Below are positions 1 through 13,300 of a stretch of 64,000 bases of DNA, in pieces. Position 1 is the stretch's first letter. Each line of letters begins with the position of its first letter. The notes below the pieces were generated by a model. That model was not told the origin of the DNA. It saw nothing but the letters and a program-made list of their open reading frames with translations, and did not search any database. The position numbers were made by a program, and so were the translations under genes. The stretch covers positions 1,612,001 to 1,676,000 of the forward strand of contig NC_026655.2 in NCBI RefSeq assembly GCF_000004075.3. The letters are read 5' to 3'. Origin of the DNA: Cucumis sativus (taxonomy: Eukaryota > Streptophyta > Magnoliopsida > Cucurbitales > Cucurbitaceae).

Positions 1-700
1 TTTCTCTTATATAATTGTGTTATAGAACGAAAATTTTAATATATGTCTTTTCATTCAAAATATTACTATAATGACAAGAAGGGAAGGAAAACGTACATGA
101 AAAAGGTTGCAAATCAATTCAGCAAGTACTACAAAATCCACCAAATTATGATTATGATACGGAATGTGAGTGAGTATTTAATGACGAAATGTGTACGCAC
201 ATCATCTATATTCATAGAACTCGACATCGTTCCAAGATAACCATACTTCAATGACATAGTAGTCCCTAAATGTTACTATTATGGCAGGGGCAAGAAGAAG
301 AATGATAGGGAAACATTTTCCATAAAAGCAAATGCTACAAAATCCACCAAAAAATCGAACCACCTGAAGGGAGGTCTAGTGGACAAAAGTTGTCTTAAAT
401 TTTCCAAAAAAGACAACAAAGGAATAATGCATGTCGACTTCAAGTTGCTCTCACTATGATAATGGAGGATGAACGAGTCTTCATTTTTTTTTTTTTTTTT
501 TATGTCGAGGAATAAAAATGAATGAAACAAAAAGACTTCAAACGTGGCCTATATTTTTCGATTTTTATGTTACAATTACAGTGGTGGGGGAACCCGTCTT
601 CTAATTACTCTCTGAATCTGCTCTATACAACACCTTCTATGACGGGTTTGAGTCAAAAAATCTACAGATAAAAGAGGGATGAAAAAGAAAAAAAACTATT
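1..700. other. Flanking sequence downstream of the formin; no gene seen
   Basis: AT-rich sequence with a poly-T run at 485-501. No frame has family-like content. The formin 3' UTR probably extends from 1372 to somewhere near 700-900 on the minus strand; its end cannot be placed. Confidence 0.5.
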
Positions 701-1372
701 TTCATGTTACATCATCAAACAATAGAACAAATTTTACATTCTAATGTATGGAATGGTTAGAGAAGCTCTGTACATGGTTTCGTGCTATGGCTGGACTTCG
801 AGGGGGATGCAATTTCGACGCATTTGTTCTCTGCCCAAAAATTTTATGCCAAATGCATACGTTGTCAAAGCCGAAACCAAATTGCCTACTTTTAATCAAA
901 ACACTGATCTAGGACTGAAAATACTCTTCTGAATAACTCTGCCGGAGGAGCCAAATCCATCATAAGAATTGCACCTACCAGCATAGAGAATACCTTTGCT
1001 TGGCGAAGATAAGTCAGTCAGCATCCAATATTTATCTCTCTCCATGATTGATTGATTGATCTGTCTATTCAAGAGTGAAACATCGGTTGAGTTGGGGCGT
1101 GATTTTGTTGGTTCAAGTGGCAGCCGGTCAGATATGTACAAATAAACAAGTTGGCCAACTCAACAGTTCTGCAGGCGTATGATTAATAAACAGACCATTG
1201 TGTTTCATATCCACGTTCATCGAGGGGCCTTAAACACTGCAGAACTTATCTCAATTGGATGCACTTCGGTCACACGGCATGCTTCCCCTTGGCCGCAAGG
1301 TGACAACCAAGTCGCTGCCAATGAAGGATGAGAGCTCAATCTCCCATGCTAAGGAGAACTCAAGTTTATCAC

Positions 1373-4300
1373 CTATTTCACGCTCTTTTTCGTAAGGCTA
1401 ATTCCTTTGGCATTCTCCATTTCAGCTTCCTTATCGGCCTTTTTCTTTTCCAATTCAGCCTGTTTGCAGTTTTCTTCGTGGGCTTTCCGAAATAGTCTCA
1501 CAAAGTTCAATAGTGTCACTGTAACTGCACGCATCCCAAATGGTGTGGAAATAAACATGTAAACATCAGAAACAGCAAGAGTTCAATTTTAAAAATACAC
1601 ACATAAACACATCAATCCCTAAACATTACTGTAGGATACAAACAGTTTGAGGTTCGTAACTAAGACAAGCATGTGTATTCGTAAATTCATGTTCATGATT
1701 TGACATCTCTTCTTCCAACTATGTTCATGAAAACTAAATAAGGAGGGAATGAGAAAACTAAACAACGTTACATAACAAAACAAAGAAAATCCCTGTTTGC
1801 AATATTTCCTAGCCAATAGTCTTGAACAAACACAATGTGAACCAGCTTCTCAAGAGAAGTTATTATAAGTACGCAACACATGATAATAATAATTAGTTAG
1901 GGATTCTTAACGAGTAATTGAGTAAACACGAATTTGGAAGAATTGAGGCTTAACTCAATTCAAGTATGCAAAACAAATGAACATATAGAAAGAAAGAAGA
2001 TAATAGTACAACCAAAAGGATCATAGCGTACCCTGCTCAAACGGACAACGAGCCGGATCCTCACCAAAATATAGTGCAAGTGCATCTGCATTTCTACCCT
2101 GTCCACCAAAGGACAACGAAAAATAAGATTGCTTTCTTTTCCTGAAATCATTCAATGATACTCAAAATAGTAGTGGGATCTAGAATATTACCACAGTAGA
2201 GTATAGATTTGTCACCGATGCCACCTCTGTCTCAGCAATAGCAATAAATCCTTTCAGCGTCTAATTAAGAAAATAAGGTACAGGGAAAGAAAAGGTTGTC
2301 AGGGTACCAGATCAAACTTAACAACTTTTCGAAATAAAGGCGCTATTCTTTCTGCTTTTTTGGGCAGTTGGGTCAAACCAAAAATGAAGAAAAGAAATGT
2401 ATGATTAGGTAACAAGATTTTTCTTGGTTAAGAAACCAAGTGTTAATAGGATATTGATTGTGCTAATTTAAGATATCACATCACAGATTCGTTGCTAAAA
2501 TATCGTCCAGATCTCCATTAAAAGGTTTGCTTCAAGAGCTCGATTGGATAATTTATGGGTAAAGAGTGAGATGTCGATCAGTTGTGTGAATCTAATTTTC
2601 TTTTCCGATACCCTCTCCAATGTCTAAAATTCCGTAGATATTTCAAATAATTGTTTCTCTATCCTGATTCTTTCAAGATTTTGTAACATGTACTAATAAC
2701 TACGAAGTTCGAAAACATGATTGCAAGTTCAACTTCAAAATCTGAAGTACGATTAAATTTTGATGTATGATAACTTATTGCAAGTGGCAAATGAGAACAT
2801 TGTTTTAGTGGAATTATTCTTTCAAAGTAAATCAATTTAGGACAAAATGCATGTTGATGAAAATTACTACAGAAGCATATATGACTGTCAATCAAAGAAA
2901 ATTGAATCAAGTTTTTTTCCTTCTTGATAAGAAGCAGAGAAATATATGAAAAGGAAAAGAAGTCAAAAATTGATGGAAGAACAAGAGTGAAAAAATGTTC
3001 TTGGGTAGAACATATGAAAAGGCAGATGTACCTTTCGAAAAACTTCAGAGACTGGGCCATCACTTTCAGAAGCAACAAGCTCCTGCCTGACCTTTTCCAA
3101 CCCCTTGATTATAGCTTGCATTTCTTCTGCTAAAGACTTCAATTGTATCTTTAAAGAGAGAAAAAGATGGTGTTAAGTTAACAAAATCCAAGGTCCAATG
3201 GTCTATTAATATTTGAACAATCTTTCAATTGCTAGTATCTTCAAAGAGAGAATAAGAATCTTTCACTTACTTAAATTACTCCGGAGCAAAGAGAAGAAAA
3301 TTCGTCGGGAACAAAGAAAAGAAAAATCTCCACAAACGAAAAAAAGGAGGAAGATTGCAGGCCCATTACTTGTAACGTTTTTTTTTTTTAGTTGTATTTT
3401 CTTTCTAGTAGGTAAGTTGAAATGCACATCGAAACATTTTGTGTATTTCAATATGCTTGAGAAATTTTTTGTTTCTTATAAATATATATGTACAGATATC
3501 GATAATATGTACCAAGTAAAATGTAGTGAGGAAAGAAATAATGATTTGTACCTTGGTTGCTGCCTCGAGGCTACCCAGGTCCAAATGAAAATTTAGAAGA
3601 GCCGGTGTCTTCGAAGCAAGGACCTATGAAATTTGAGATTGCAAACCAACCTTAAGCTGAAGTATAGAAGGATTCATCTCCTTCTGGAGATGCAAGTGAT
3701 AAAAGATCTACGAACATACTACTCAAACCATGAAATCTAATAACCCACTCATCTCTTAACTCTTTACATCGGAAGAGCATGCAATGAAGAGGTATGCATG
3801 TGCAATCTATTGAAACTTTTTTCAGGCATTCTACTAGTTTCATGCTTTTAGGTATTACTTTGTACTACACAATGTGATGGTTTTAACACAGCCTGATGCA
3901 TCAAAATAAGTCGGTCTATTGCATTCAGTGTTGCCTCAAAATAACATTTTTGGGTTATAGAACACATCCCATCCTCTGATATCTCAACATCAATCCCAGT
4001 TCCTATATAGATTTTAATTCCATATCAATATATTCATCTCTTCAAAGGACAAATCATTATTTCTTTTAGCTATGGTTTTAGCTGAAGACAGCTTTTTTGG
4101 AAGGGTGGAGGGTATCTGTCTATTGTCCCTTTTTGACCCACATCTTCTACAAGGAGTTGAACAGATCTCATTTTTTGTCATCTTTCCTCTCTTCAGCTGC
4201 AATTTTCACTTGTTTTCCTCTTAATGGACGTGTCAACGGGAAAAAAAAATATAGCTTGTAAATTTGACCAGCTTCAGTACTTATACAGATGGAGACCTGT

Positions 4301-7300
4301 CTCACGCACTAAATACTAAGGTGTGTAAAAGGTGAAACCACAATGCACGTGTAACTCCTCTAATCAACCAGGAAGGAAATAAACATAAACAGCCCATAAG
4401 AAAGGGACAAACAAATTAAGCAAAGGGATAATCAGAAGTAAAACCTTGCAAAGATAATGCATGAGCGTCATCTTATTATTAGAAGCACGTGTATCCGCAA
4501 GCTTTAAAAGACTATCCAACTTGAAACCGACTGCAGAACCTGTAAGTTCATATTTCATAGGGATATTTCATTAAACAAATCAAGAAAATGAATGGACAAA
4601 GTCAAGACATTCAGTATATAAAACCCTTTAACATTTGCCAAGAAGTTTTGGGGAGATAAATGATGATTGGATCGACCAAACTGGGATGAGCTACTAACGT
4701 ATTAGTCATTAATGTCATTTGCATATAGCATCAAGCAGCAGCAAGATGGAGTTAAAAATAGTGTTTCTTTTTCAATAATTTGAATGTTTTCATGTTCCTT
4801 AGAACAGAAGATAAGCCATCCTATATTATGGATAAGCAAATAGGCCACTCATTAGTAATAAATAAACAAACCATAGCATGACAGGATACGGTATTGTAAG
4901 TTATAACCATCGTTCAGAATGAATATGTTAGTACTTAATAGAGATATCAAGATTCAGTTTTATTGAAAATATCGATATCAACGGAAAATTCAGAAAAAAC
5001 CTATGAAAACTTTGAAAATTGTGCTACCATAAATGGAACTTAAATGGAACTTAACTAGACAATAAGTGACCATTTCTAACCATGCATGTGTGTGTGTGTA
5101 TTAAAATGTGAAATTTCGATATCGGTTGAAATTTAGAACAAAGACAAATTATGAATATTTATGAAATGGCTTTGATTCAAGTTAAACTATAATTTATTTG
5201 CATTTAAAAATCATGGAGGAAAAAATACTTTTTTAGTCTAGGAATGTCCCTCACAAATGGAAAAGGTCCTTATTGTTATTGTCTACTTTGCTTATATATT
5301 GTTGTTGTTTTAAATACTAAAAATGGCATTTTTAAATCTGAAAATTAAAAAAAATTGTTTCTCACACCTCTCTCCACCGACCTTTCCTCTTCTTTTTCCT
5401 CTACCAACCTTCATCCATTCAATGAAATGTTTCTTTTTCAAAATAATAATAATAATAATAATTTTTCTATCCTGTTCTTCCATTTCTCTGCCTTCTTTCT
5501 TGTGTTGATATGTTTCCTCAACCCATCCTAAGGGTCCTCTTTATTTCCACTAAATGTCTTGTTACACCATTCTTCCCTTTAAATTTGCAGCTCCATCATC
5601 ATTTGTTAATGGGTTGTTTTCCCCCTTCTCTTTACTAAAACACTGAGAAGTATAACTGTTGATGGGTTTTCATTATTTTGTGAAAGTTTTCATACTGTGA
5701 GATTAAGAAAAATCATACACCAAATTTAAATTGGTCGTAGTTTAATTTTAATCCATAAGCCAAATACCTCTGTTGTTTAGTTCTAAATCATCTTCGAGAC
5801 AGTGACTCCTTTGTTTTCAAGATGGAAATTTACCGCAACATCTCTATTTCTCACAAACCCATCAACTCTCCCTCTCATCTCTGACCGCTACATATTTGCT
5901 TTGCCCCCCAGAACCCTCAAGTGTCACGACATTAATACAAGTAGCATCAGGCTCCAGGTTCATGGCCAACAAAATGTGGAAACTCTCCAACCAAAATGGA
6001 CTGTATTTGGGGGGATGGAAGAATGGGAGGGCAAGATGAAGGGGAGAGGCTGGTGGAGGGAGGAGAGGAGAGAGAGGAGTGAGAAACTATTTTTTTTACT
6101 TCAAAAATGCCATTTTCAGTATTTAAAATAATAGTGATAATAAAAGGGAATTGTTATGAATAGAAAAAAGATGAAACTATTTACAAAATATAGCAAAAAA
6201 AAAACTTAAGTGTCCTAAGACAAATTTGATAAATTTTGCTATATTTTGTACATAGTTTCAATATTTTGCTATTTTTGAAAATGTCCCAATAATAAATGAT
6301 AAATAATTAAGGTAGAAAATAACAATAGGGATATTTTAAATCTATTCTTCATAATTGAGGAACAAAATTGGTCCAATTGAAACTTTAGGGACCAATCGCG
6401 CTTGTTCCCTAAAACCTCAGGGACTAAAAAGGAAACTTTCCAAAAAAAAACTACAATGGATCATCAAATATAGAATATATCAAATATTGGTAATTAGTTA
6501 CAAGATTAGAAGAGATGAAATATTGCATGTGTATAACAAAATAACATTTAAAATTAATGTATAGATAAGTAAGTGAATCAGAAACTAGAGCTCCGAGAAT
6601 AATAAGAAAACTGAAATTTGCGATTCAAGTGTGAAAGAAGTGAGAACAGACATTAAAAAGGCTAATGAATACCATGGAATGTAATTAAAAAATTAAGAAA
6701 ATGAAATATTGTTTTGAAAAGAAAAAAAGGCACAACAATTAGTACATAAATAAAATAAAATAACTAATTAAATGAAAAATGAAGAAAAAAAAAGAGTGCG
6801 ATGTGCACTGTGAGGCATGGAGGAGAGAGCGGAGAGAGGAAGGAATGGAAATGAAGGAGTGTTTGCAAAAAGTTTGACCTACATCGGTGAGGTGAAAAGG
6901 GTGGATAACATATTTCCCTATAAATTTAGATTTTCCCCCACCAGAATCTTCACTGAGCTTCTTGGGGGCTAACTAATATAAATGAGTCAAAGCATGATAA
7001 AAGTTTTGTTTTTTTGGTACCAAAATTTCATGAAGTATATCAACAAAATTTATTTTACAAAATGTCAGGAATTCAACATGTCCCTCGACATATATGCGTT
7101 GGCTATAACATAACTTTGGTATATTTAGTCAGTCCCACGAGACTGTAAAACTCATGCCACAGAAAGAATTACTCATTAAATCTCTATATCTATATGCAAG
7201 TTACTTTCATATTTCCATCAAAATAGTTAAAAGTAGATAAAGGTGAATTTTCCATAAACAAACAGCATAGTCCAATTCACTCAAGTAATTAAGACCTTAC

Positions 7301-10300
7301 CCCTCGCTGTTCCTTGATTTAGTGTGTTCCCCAGATAAAGAATTTTCTTCATAATCTCCTTCAATTTGGTAGAATTCCTAACCTAAAAGATAGTAACAGT
7401 TAATTTTAGCAGTGAAGCACAAAACATTAAAGTGACAGACCAAAACTATGGCAACATCTTATTTTCAGTAGTAACAACCTCATCACATGCAGAGTTGACA
7501 GTATTTAAACTCTTCTTAAATTCTACTATCTGCAGAAGGGAAACAGTGATGCAGGGTAAAAGATATAATTCAATGATCTAGAAGGATTAAAACAATGAAA
7601 TTAGTTTAAATTGAGGATACCACCAAACCTGAGAGCCAAATTGTATCTTAAAAGAAAACACTCTCATCTTTGACTCGACTCGAGGCACTTTCATCAGCTC
7701 CAAAAAATACTGATACAGAAGATCAGACGAAGTAAATTAATGGCTTTTGACCATGATAGTCAGACCAATATAGGTCAAATATTAGCAGAAATAAATAAAT
7801 GGCTCTTTAGCCATGATAATTAGAAGTCAATAACTGAAATTTAAAAATTCACCAAAGCAAACAGAATACCTGTTCACACTTTCCAAGGTTATCCATATCA
7901 CCAGTGTATCCCTAGATAATAAACAAAAATGTCAATAGAAATAGTAAAAGGACGAAAAAAAACTTTTTTAAAAAAATAAATAAATCACAACAGAATAATC
8001 AGTGATATGAGGAACTATGAAAAAGTGCCCATAGTCAAGTTTATTTCTTCCATTAGCCTTTAATTCCAGGTATTTTGAAGTTCACCTTAAGAAGTTCCAT
8101 CTCCTCCTTGGTAGGACAAAATTTTATGAGATTTTCCACCTGATCAACGTCTAAAACTGACTCATCCATTGCTAGCACTGCAGCCTGAGATATCACACAT
8201 TAAAGCTAGACTTTTCATCAATTGCATTCACCATTGTCAATAAAATACATGAATAACACCAAAAACAAGTATTTGTCAAATGGCAAAAGAAAGAGTATTC
8301 ATCAAATCGGTATCTCCAACTAGCGATATCCTTCTCACTCGACATTTGTTTACAAGAGCAAGATTTAAACTTAAAACTATGCTTGTGCTCAACATAGTAA
8401 TCTTGAACTAGAAACATCTAATGATCTTACAGTTTTTCACATAAATTTTTATTTTGTTAGAATTCACATTTTTTTTCGAGAAGGAAAAAGAAAATTTTAT
8501 TTTGTTAGAGTTCACAATAGTACTAATACATTCTGATTGCGCTATGGTTCCAAGTTTCAAATGATACATTGTACTGTCTCAAGCAGTTTATTCGGGATTA
8601 CACTTAATTTAAGACATGATGTTTGTAACAGGAGGATAGGTGGTCTTCAGACAAGGAACGTGGATCATCCTATCCTGCTCAAGTTTTGAACCGAAAGTTC
8701 AGAAGTATCTTTTATAGCTTGCAATAGAGTTCCTGCTCCTTTTTTTAGCCTTGGAAAATTATGGACTACAACTATAGTGACAGTATGAGATTTAGTAGCT
8801 GCTGTGGGCAGTCAATTTTTTCACTCTTAAACTATAATCACTCATCCAATTGTTGCAGGATGTAGATAGTTGTGACATTTGGTCAATTAAGAGGCAACAA
8901 ATCGGAACCAGCTGGAACAAGATGAATATTTAAAAATCATAGGACCCTACCTAAGATTTGAATTACCAAGTACCATATTGTATATTTCAAAAAAGAAAGA
9001 AAAAACTACCATATTGTACAAACGTAGTAGAACTTGGACTTGCTCCCTCTAGAGAATTTGACAAATTTAGCTATTTTTGGTGGTAAAGAGTCCATGCTGG
9101 ATATGGAAAAACAATTCTTACAACAGTTAAAATAATTTTGACCTATGCTAGACTCATGAAAGGTGAAAAAAAAAGCTTTGGTCATCATCACAATAGAATG
9201 AAATTATAGTGTTTTTTGCAATAGAGAAGTTAAAATGTTTGTCCCATGGCCAATCCAAGGTAATTGCAGCGACGCTGCTCCACAAGAATGAAATTATGGT
9301 GTTAAGTGTGCACAATGTTCAATGTCTTTGCAGATGGTTTCGACTTTCGAGCTTACCATGTAAACCAACTAACAAGGGTAAAGCATGGTTTCAGTTAATG
9401 CATAGATGTATTGAAAATAAGAAGTTGGTCTGGCATCTTACCATCATATCAGGTAGTGGCATCTTTACTTTGGTGAGCATAATTTCGGTGTTATTAGCTC
9501 TCCTGAGGTCAATCTGCACAAAAATATAAATATTATTCAAATTTTTCATTACATCAGCATACTATAGAGAAACAAAATCCCGTATATCATATAATAGTTT
9601 CAATATTCATTAAATAAAATAATATATATTAGATTACACATTATACCCCCCCACCACTACCAATATATATATATATATCAGATTGCAGATTAGTTCTTTA
9701 CAATGATCCAAGCAGGGATCCATCTTAAATAAGTAAATATTGACCAAGTGCATTTCTATAAGTGAGACGGGTGTGTTATATTAAGGTCGGTGAACAAAAA
9801 GTCATTACACAAAAAAGAGAGAGAAAAGACAATTTTGGATGAAATAGTGACTTTTCATAATAATAGTAATCCTTAAGGTACTTCCCATCCCATCATAAAA
9901 ATGATAGTTCCAACAACAGACTATATTGAAAAAATTACCAGGTGAACTTTGTCAGTTTTGGATCCAACAGACTTCCTTCGGCCTCCAGATTTTTCAGCAG
10001 GTTTGGGGACAGTTGCAGAAAAGAGAGTCTCTAACTCAGAGACGTCAAACTCTGGTGCACTGAGAGGAGAGAGTAAAAGAAGCACCAATTAAAATACACA
10101 AACAGCATAAAAATTATAAAAGTACTGAGAGACATCTTATTGAAAGGCAGAGTAAATTTCAAATCCAAATAGGCAAAGATAAATTAAAAGAAAATTCATA
10201 ATACATTTGAGGCTCGCCATATCTCTGTAGTTCTTCCCACAAGCTTCCTTGCAGAGCCCTCGTTACTTTGCTCCAATGTAGAGGTTTCAAGGAGGACCTT

Positions 10301-13300
10301 CGAGGTGCTGTAGCTGTCGAGCGTGATAGCCCACGCCCTCTCCCAGAAGACAAACCTCTCGGGTCAGGTGGAGCAGCTCCTCTAGCACCTAATGGTGGGG
10401 GTGGAGGAGGTCCAACCCCAGGAGGTCTAGGAGGGCCAGGTGCTCCACGACCTCCACCAGGAGGGGGAGGTGGTGCCGGTGCTCCACCACCCCCGGGTGG
10501 GGGAGGTGGTGGTGGGGCTCTACCACCGCCGGGCGGGGGAGGTGGTGGTGGGGCTCTACCACCGCCGGGAGGGGGAGGTGGTGGAGGGGCTCTACCACCG
10601 CCGGGAGGGGGAGGTGGTGGAGGGGCTCTACCACCGCCTGGAGGTGGAGGTGGGGGAGGGGGGCCATGCATTGGAGGGGGTGGTGGTGGAGGAACACCAT
10701 GCATTGGAGGGGGTGGGGGTGGGGGAGGAGCCCCACGCATTGGAGGGGGTGGTGGTGGTGGCGGAGCCCCATGCATTGGAGGAGGTGGTGGTGGTGGGGG
10801 AGGAGCCCCGTACATTGGTGGAGGTGGTGGTGGTGGTGGAGCACCACGCGATATAGGCGGTGGCGATGGCGGAGGAGCCCCAGGCATAGGTGGAGGTGGA
10901 GGTGGAGGTGGTGGGGGAGCCCCACGCATGGGAGTTGATGGAGGAGAAGCTTGATGCATTGGAGGTGGAGGTGGAGGTGGAGGTGGTGGAGGTGCCCCAC
11001 ACATCGAAGGTGGTGGGGGTGGAGAGGGTATCCCTCGCATTATAGGGGTCAAAGGAGAAGTTGCACCAAACATCGAAGATGGCAAAGGAGGAGGAGGTGG
11101 GGGTGGGGATGGTGATCCATACATAGAAGGTGGGGGGGAAGGAGGTGGGGGATGTAAGGCTCCATACATGGAAGGTGGTGGGGGAGGAGGTGGTGGAGGT
11201 GAGGCTCCACACGTGGAAGGTGGTGGTGGTGGGGGAGGAGGCGGTGGAGGTGAAGCTCCATACATGGAAGGTGGAGGGGGAGGAGGTGGTGGAAGTGAGG
11301 CTCCATACATGGAAGGTGGGGTGGGAGGAGGTGGTGGAGGTGGAACTCCACGCATGGAAGGTGGTGGGGGAGGAGGTGGAGGAGGTGAGGCTCTATGCAT
11401 TGAAGATGGCGCTTGATGTATTAAAGATAGTGTTGGAGATGCACCATACATGGGTGGGGGCGGAGGTGGTGGGGGTGGTGGTACTGTTTTCATTAGAGAT
11501 GGTGAAGGAAATGCATCGGGCATTAATGGGGGTGGGGGTGGGGGTGGGGGTGGGGGTGGAGGGGGAGGGGGAGGAGCTGGAGAAGCACCATGCCCTGAAA
11601 TAATAGGTGGGGGTGGTGGAGGTGGTGGAATAAGTGCTTCATGTTTCATAGAAGGTGGGGGAGGTGGGTGAGGTGGTGGTGATAGTGATATCTCTTTATG
11701 TGACGAGGCAAGAAGAGAAGTACGGGCAATATTCTTTAAGGTAGATAGCATGTCCACAGAGGAAGGTAGGGGTAGAGGTATAGAACCAGTCACTTTACCA
11801 GTATCAACAGAAGAATATATTTTCTCCCATGATGGTTGTGTTGAAGAATGGGGAAAAACACTATTCTGCCTACTGGATGGAAGGGGAGGGACAGGGGCAG
11901 GGGCAGGGGTAGGGGAGGGGCAGGGGCAGGGGGAGGGGCAGGGGTATCCACTGCCTTTGGTGAGTTAAAAATGGGTGGTGGTGCTAAAGACACAGAAAGT
12001 GGAAGAGCAGAGTATGTTGTCCCTATATGATGAAATGAAGTGGGTGGGGGAGAAGGTGGAGGTGGAGGTGGAGGTGGAGGTGGAGGAGGCTTTGTGGGCA
12101 CGGGGGGCGGTGGTGGTACTTCAAGTTGTACATCACTATGTGAAGGTTTTAAAATTTCAGAGGAAGAAGGTGTCTCACCAATTGACTCAACTGGAGATGA
12201 TGGACCATGCATGAGGTTCCCAGGTGCGGAGTGAGAAGGCCTCACAGTATCCACTTTATAGTTTTTTCGTTCAGTAAAAACATCTGAAGAAACCAGAGAA
12301 TCAAGGGTGGCAGTGGCCTTCGTTTTGGAATTTGCATTTACATCCTTCGATGATGCAATACTTGCCAAAGCAGCTGGGGCACTGTTATATCTTGAGGGTG
12401 GATAGGAAACATGCATAGAATTCATATAAGAGCCTTTGTTAGGAGGGATCCATCTAGAAACTGCATTTGGCTTTGCTTGTTTTGCAGAGAAACCTTGAGT
12501 CTCTTGTTGTTTGACTTTCTGTTTGGTTAAACCCATATCATTGGTCGGTTTTCCACTTGAAACAGGCTGTTTCTTGGGAATTGGTGTTTGCAATTTTTCT
12601 GATTTTTGTCTAGAACCATCAGCACTCAACTTCTTCTGCAGAACCTTGTTTTCCAATTTCTCGGGTGAAGTATCTCTTCCATCATCCTTTTCTTCCATAT
12701 CTTCAAATTTTTCATATGCATCATCCACCAACCCCTGGACTTTCACATGAGTCGGGACATTAGTAGCTACCAAGAAGGAATTCGAATTCATTTCTCCATC
12801 ATCCACAGCAATGTCCTTAACTGCATTAAGTTCAGAATATATATTTTCATCCAGTTTGTACTTCACATCATCCACTGTGATGTCCTTCACTGCATCAAAA
12901 TCAGACTTTTTATAATGCTTAAGATTTCCATCGTCAGATGCACAGTCTTGGAATGCAGGAGGGTCGAAGTCCTCCTTCCATTCTTCTTTACGATTTACAT
13001 GATTGACTACGTGAGGATCATTGGATCCCTTTGCTTCCTGCCCATCCATTACATTACTGAAGATCTCTTCAACCTCAAAAAATTCTTCAGGAGAAGCAGC
13101 TCCAGTTTCATTTCCATCTTCATCATCGAAGGATGCGGTGAGATTGGGGACAACAGCATCAGCATCCAAAAAGAGCGCCTGACATAAATGTAATTTTGGG
13201 TTAACTTTTATGACTTCACAAAGGCACATTCACAAAAGAACCAGTAAGTTACCTCAACTCTGAAGTCCTTGGGATACTGGTCCCTCGCATCCCATAAAAC

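Noticed and set aside
896..1141. 81-residue frame downstream of the formin stop
   Set aside because: Lies in the expected 3' UTR on the same strand; no family resemblance.
5802..6131. 109-residue frame within the formin intron
   Set aside because: Covers the right arm of the inverted-repeat element; no domain.
10389..11351. Other minus-strand His/Leu-rich and Ser/Thr-rich frames inside exon 4
   Set aside because: Out of frame with the FH1-FH2 reading and explained by the same repeat composition.
10268..11671. Several plus-strand Gly-rich and Trp/Val-rich frames opposite the formin FH1
   Set aside because: They are the reverse complement of polyproline codons; no introns, starts or family motifs. 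The GGN/CCN composition leaves all frames open.
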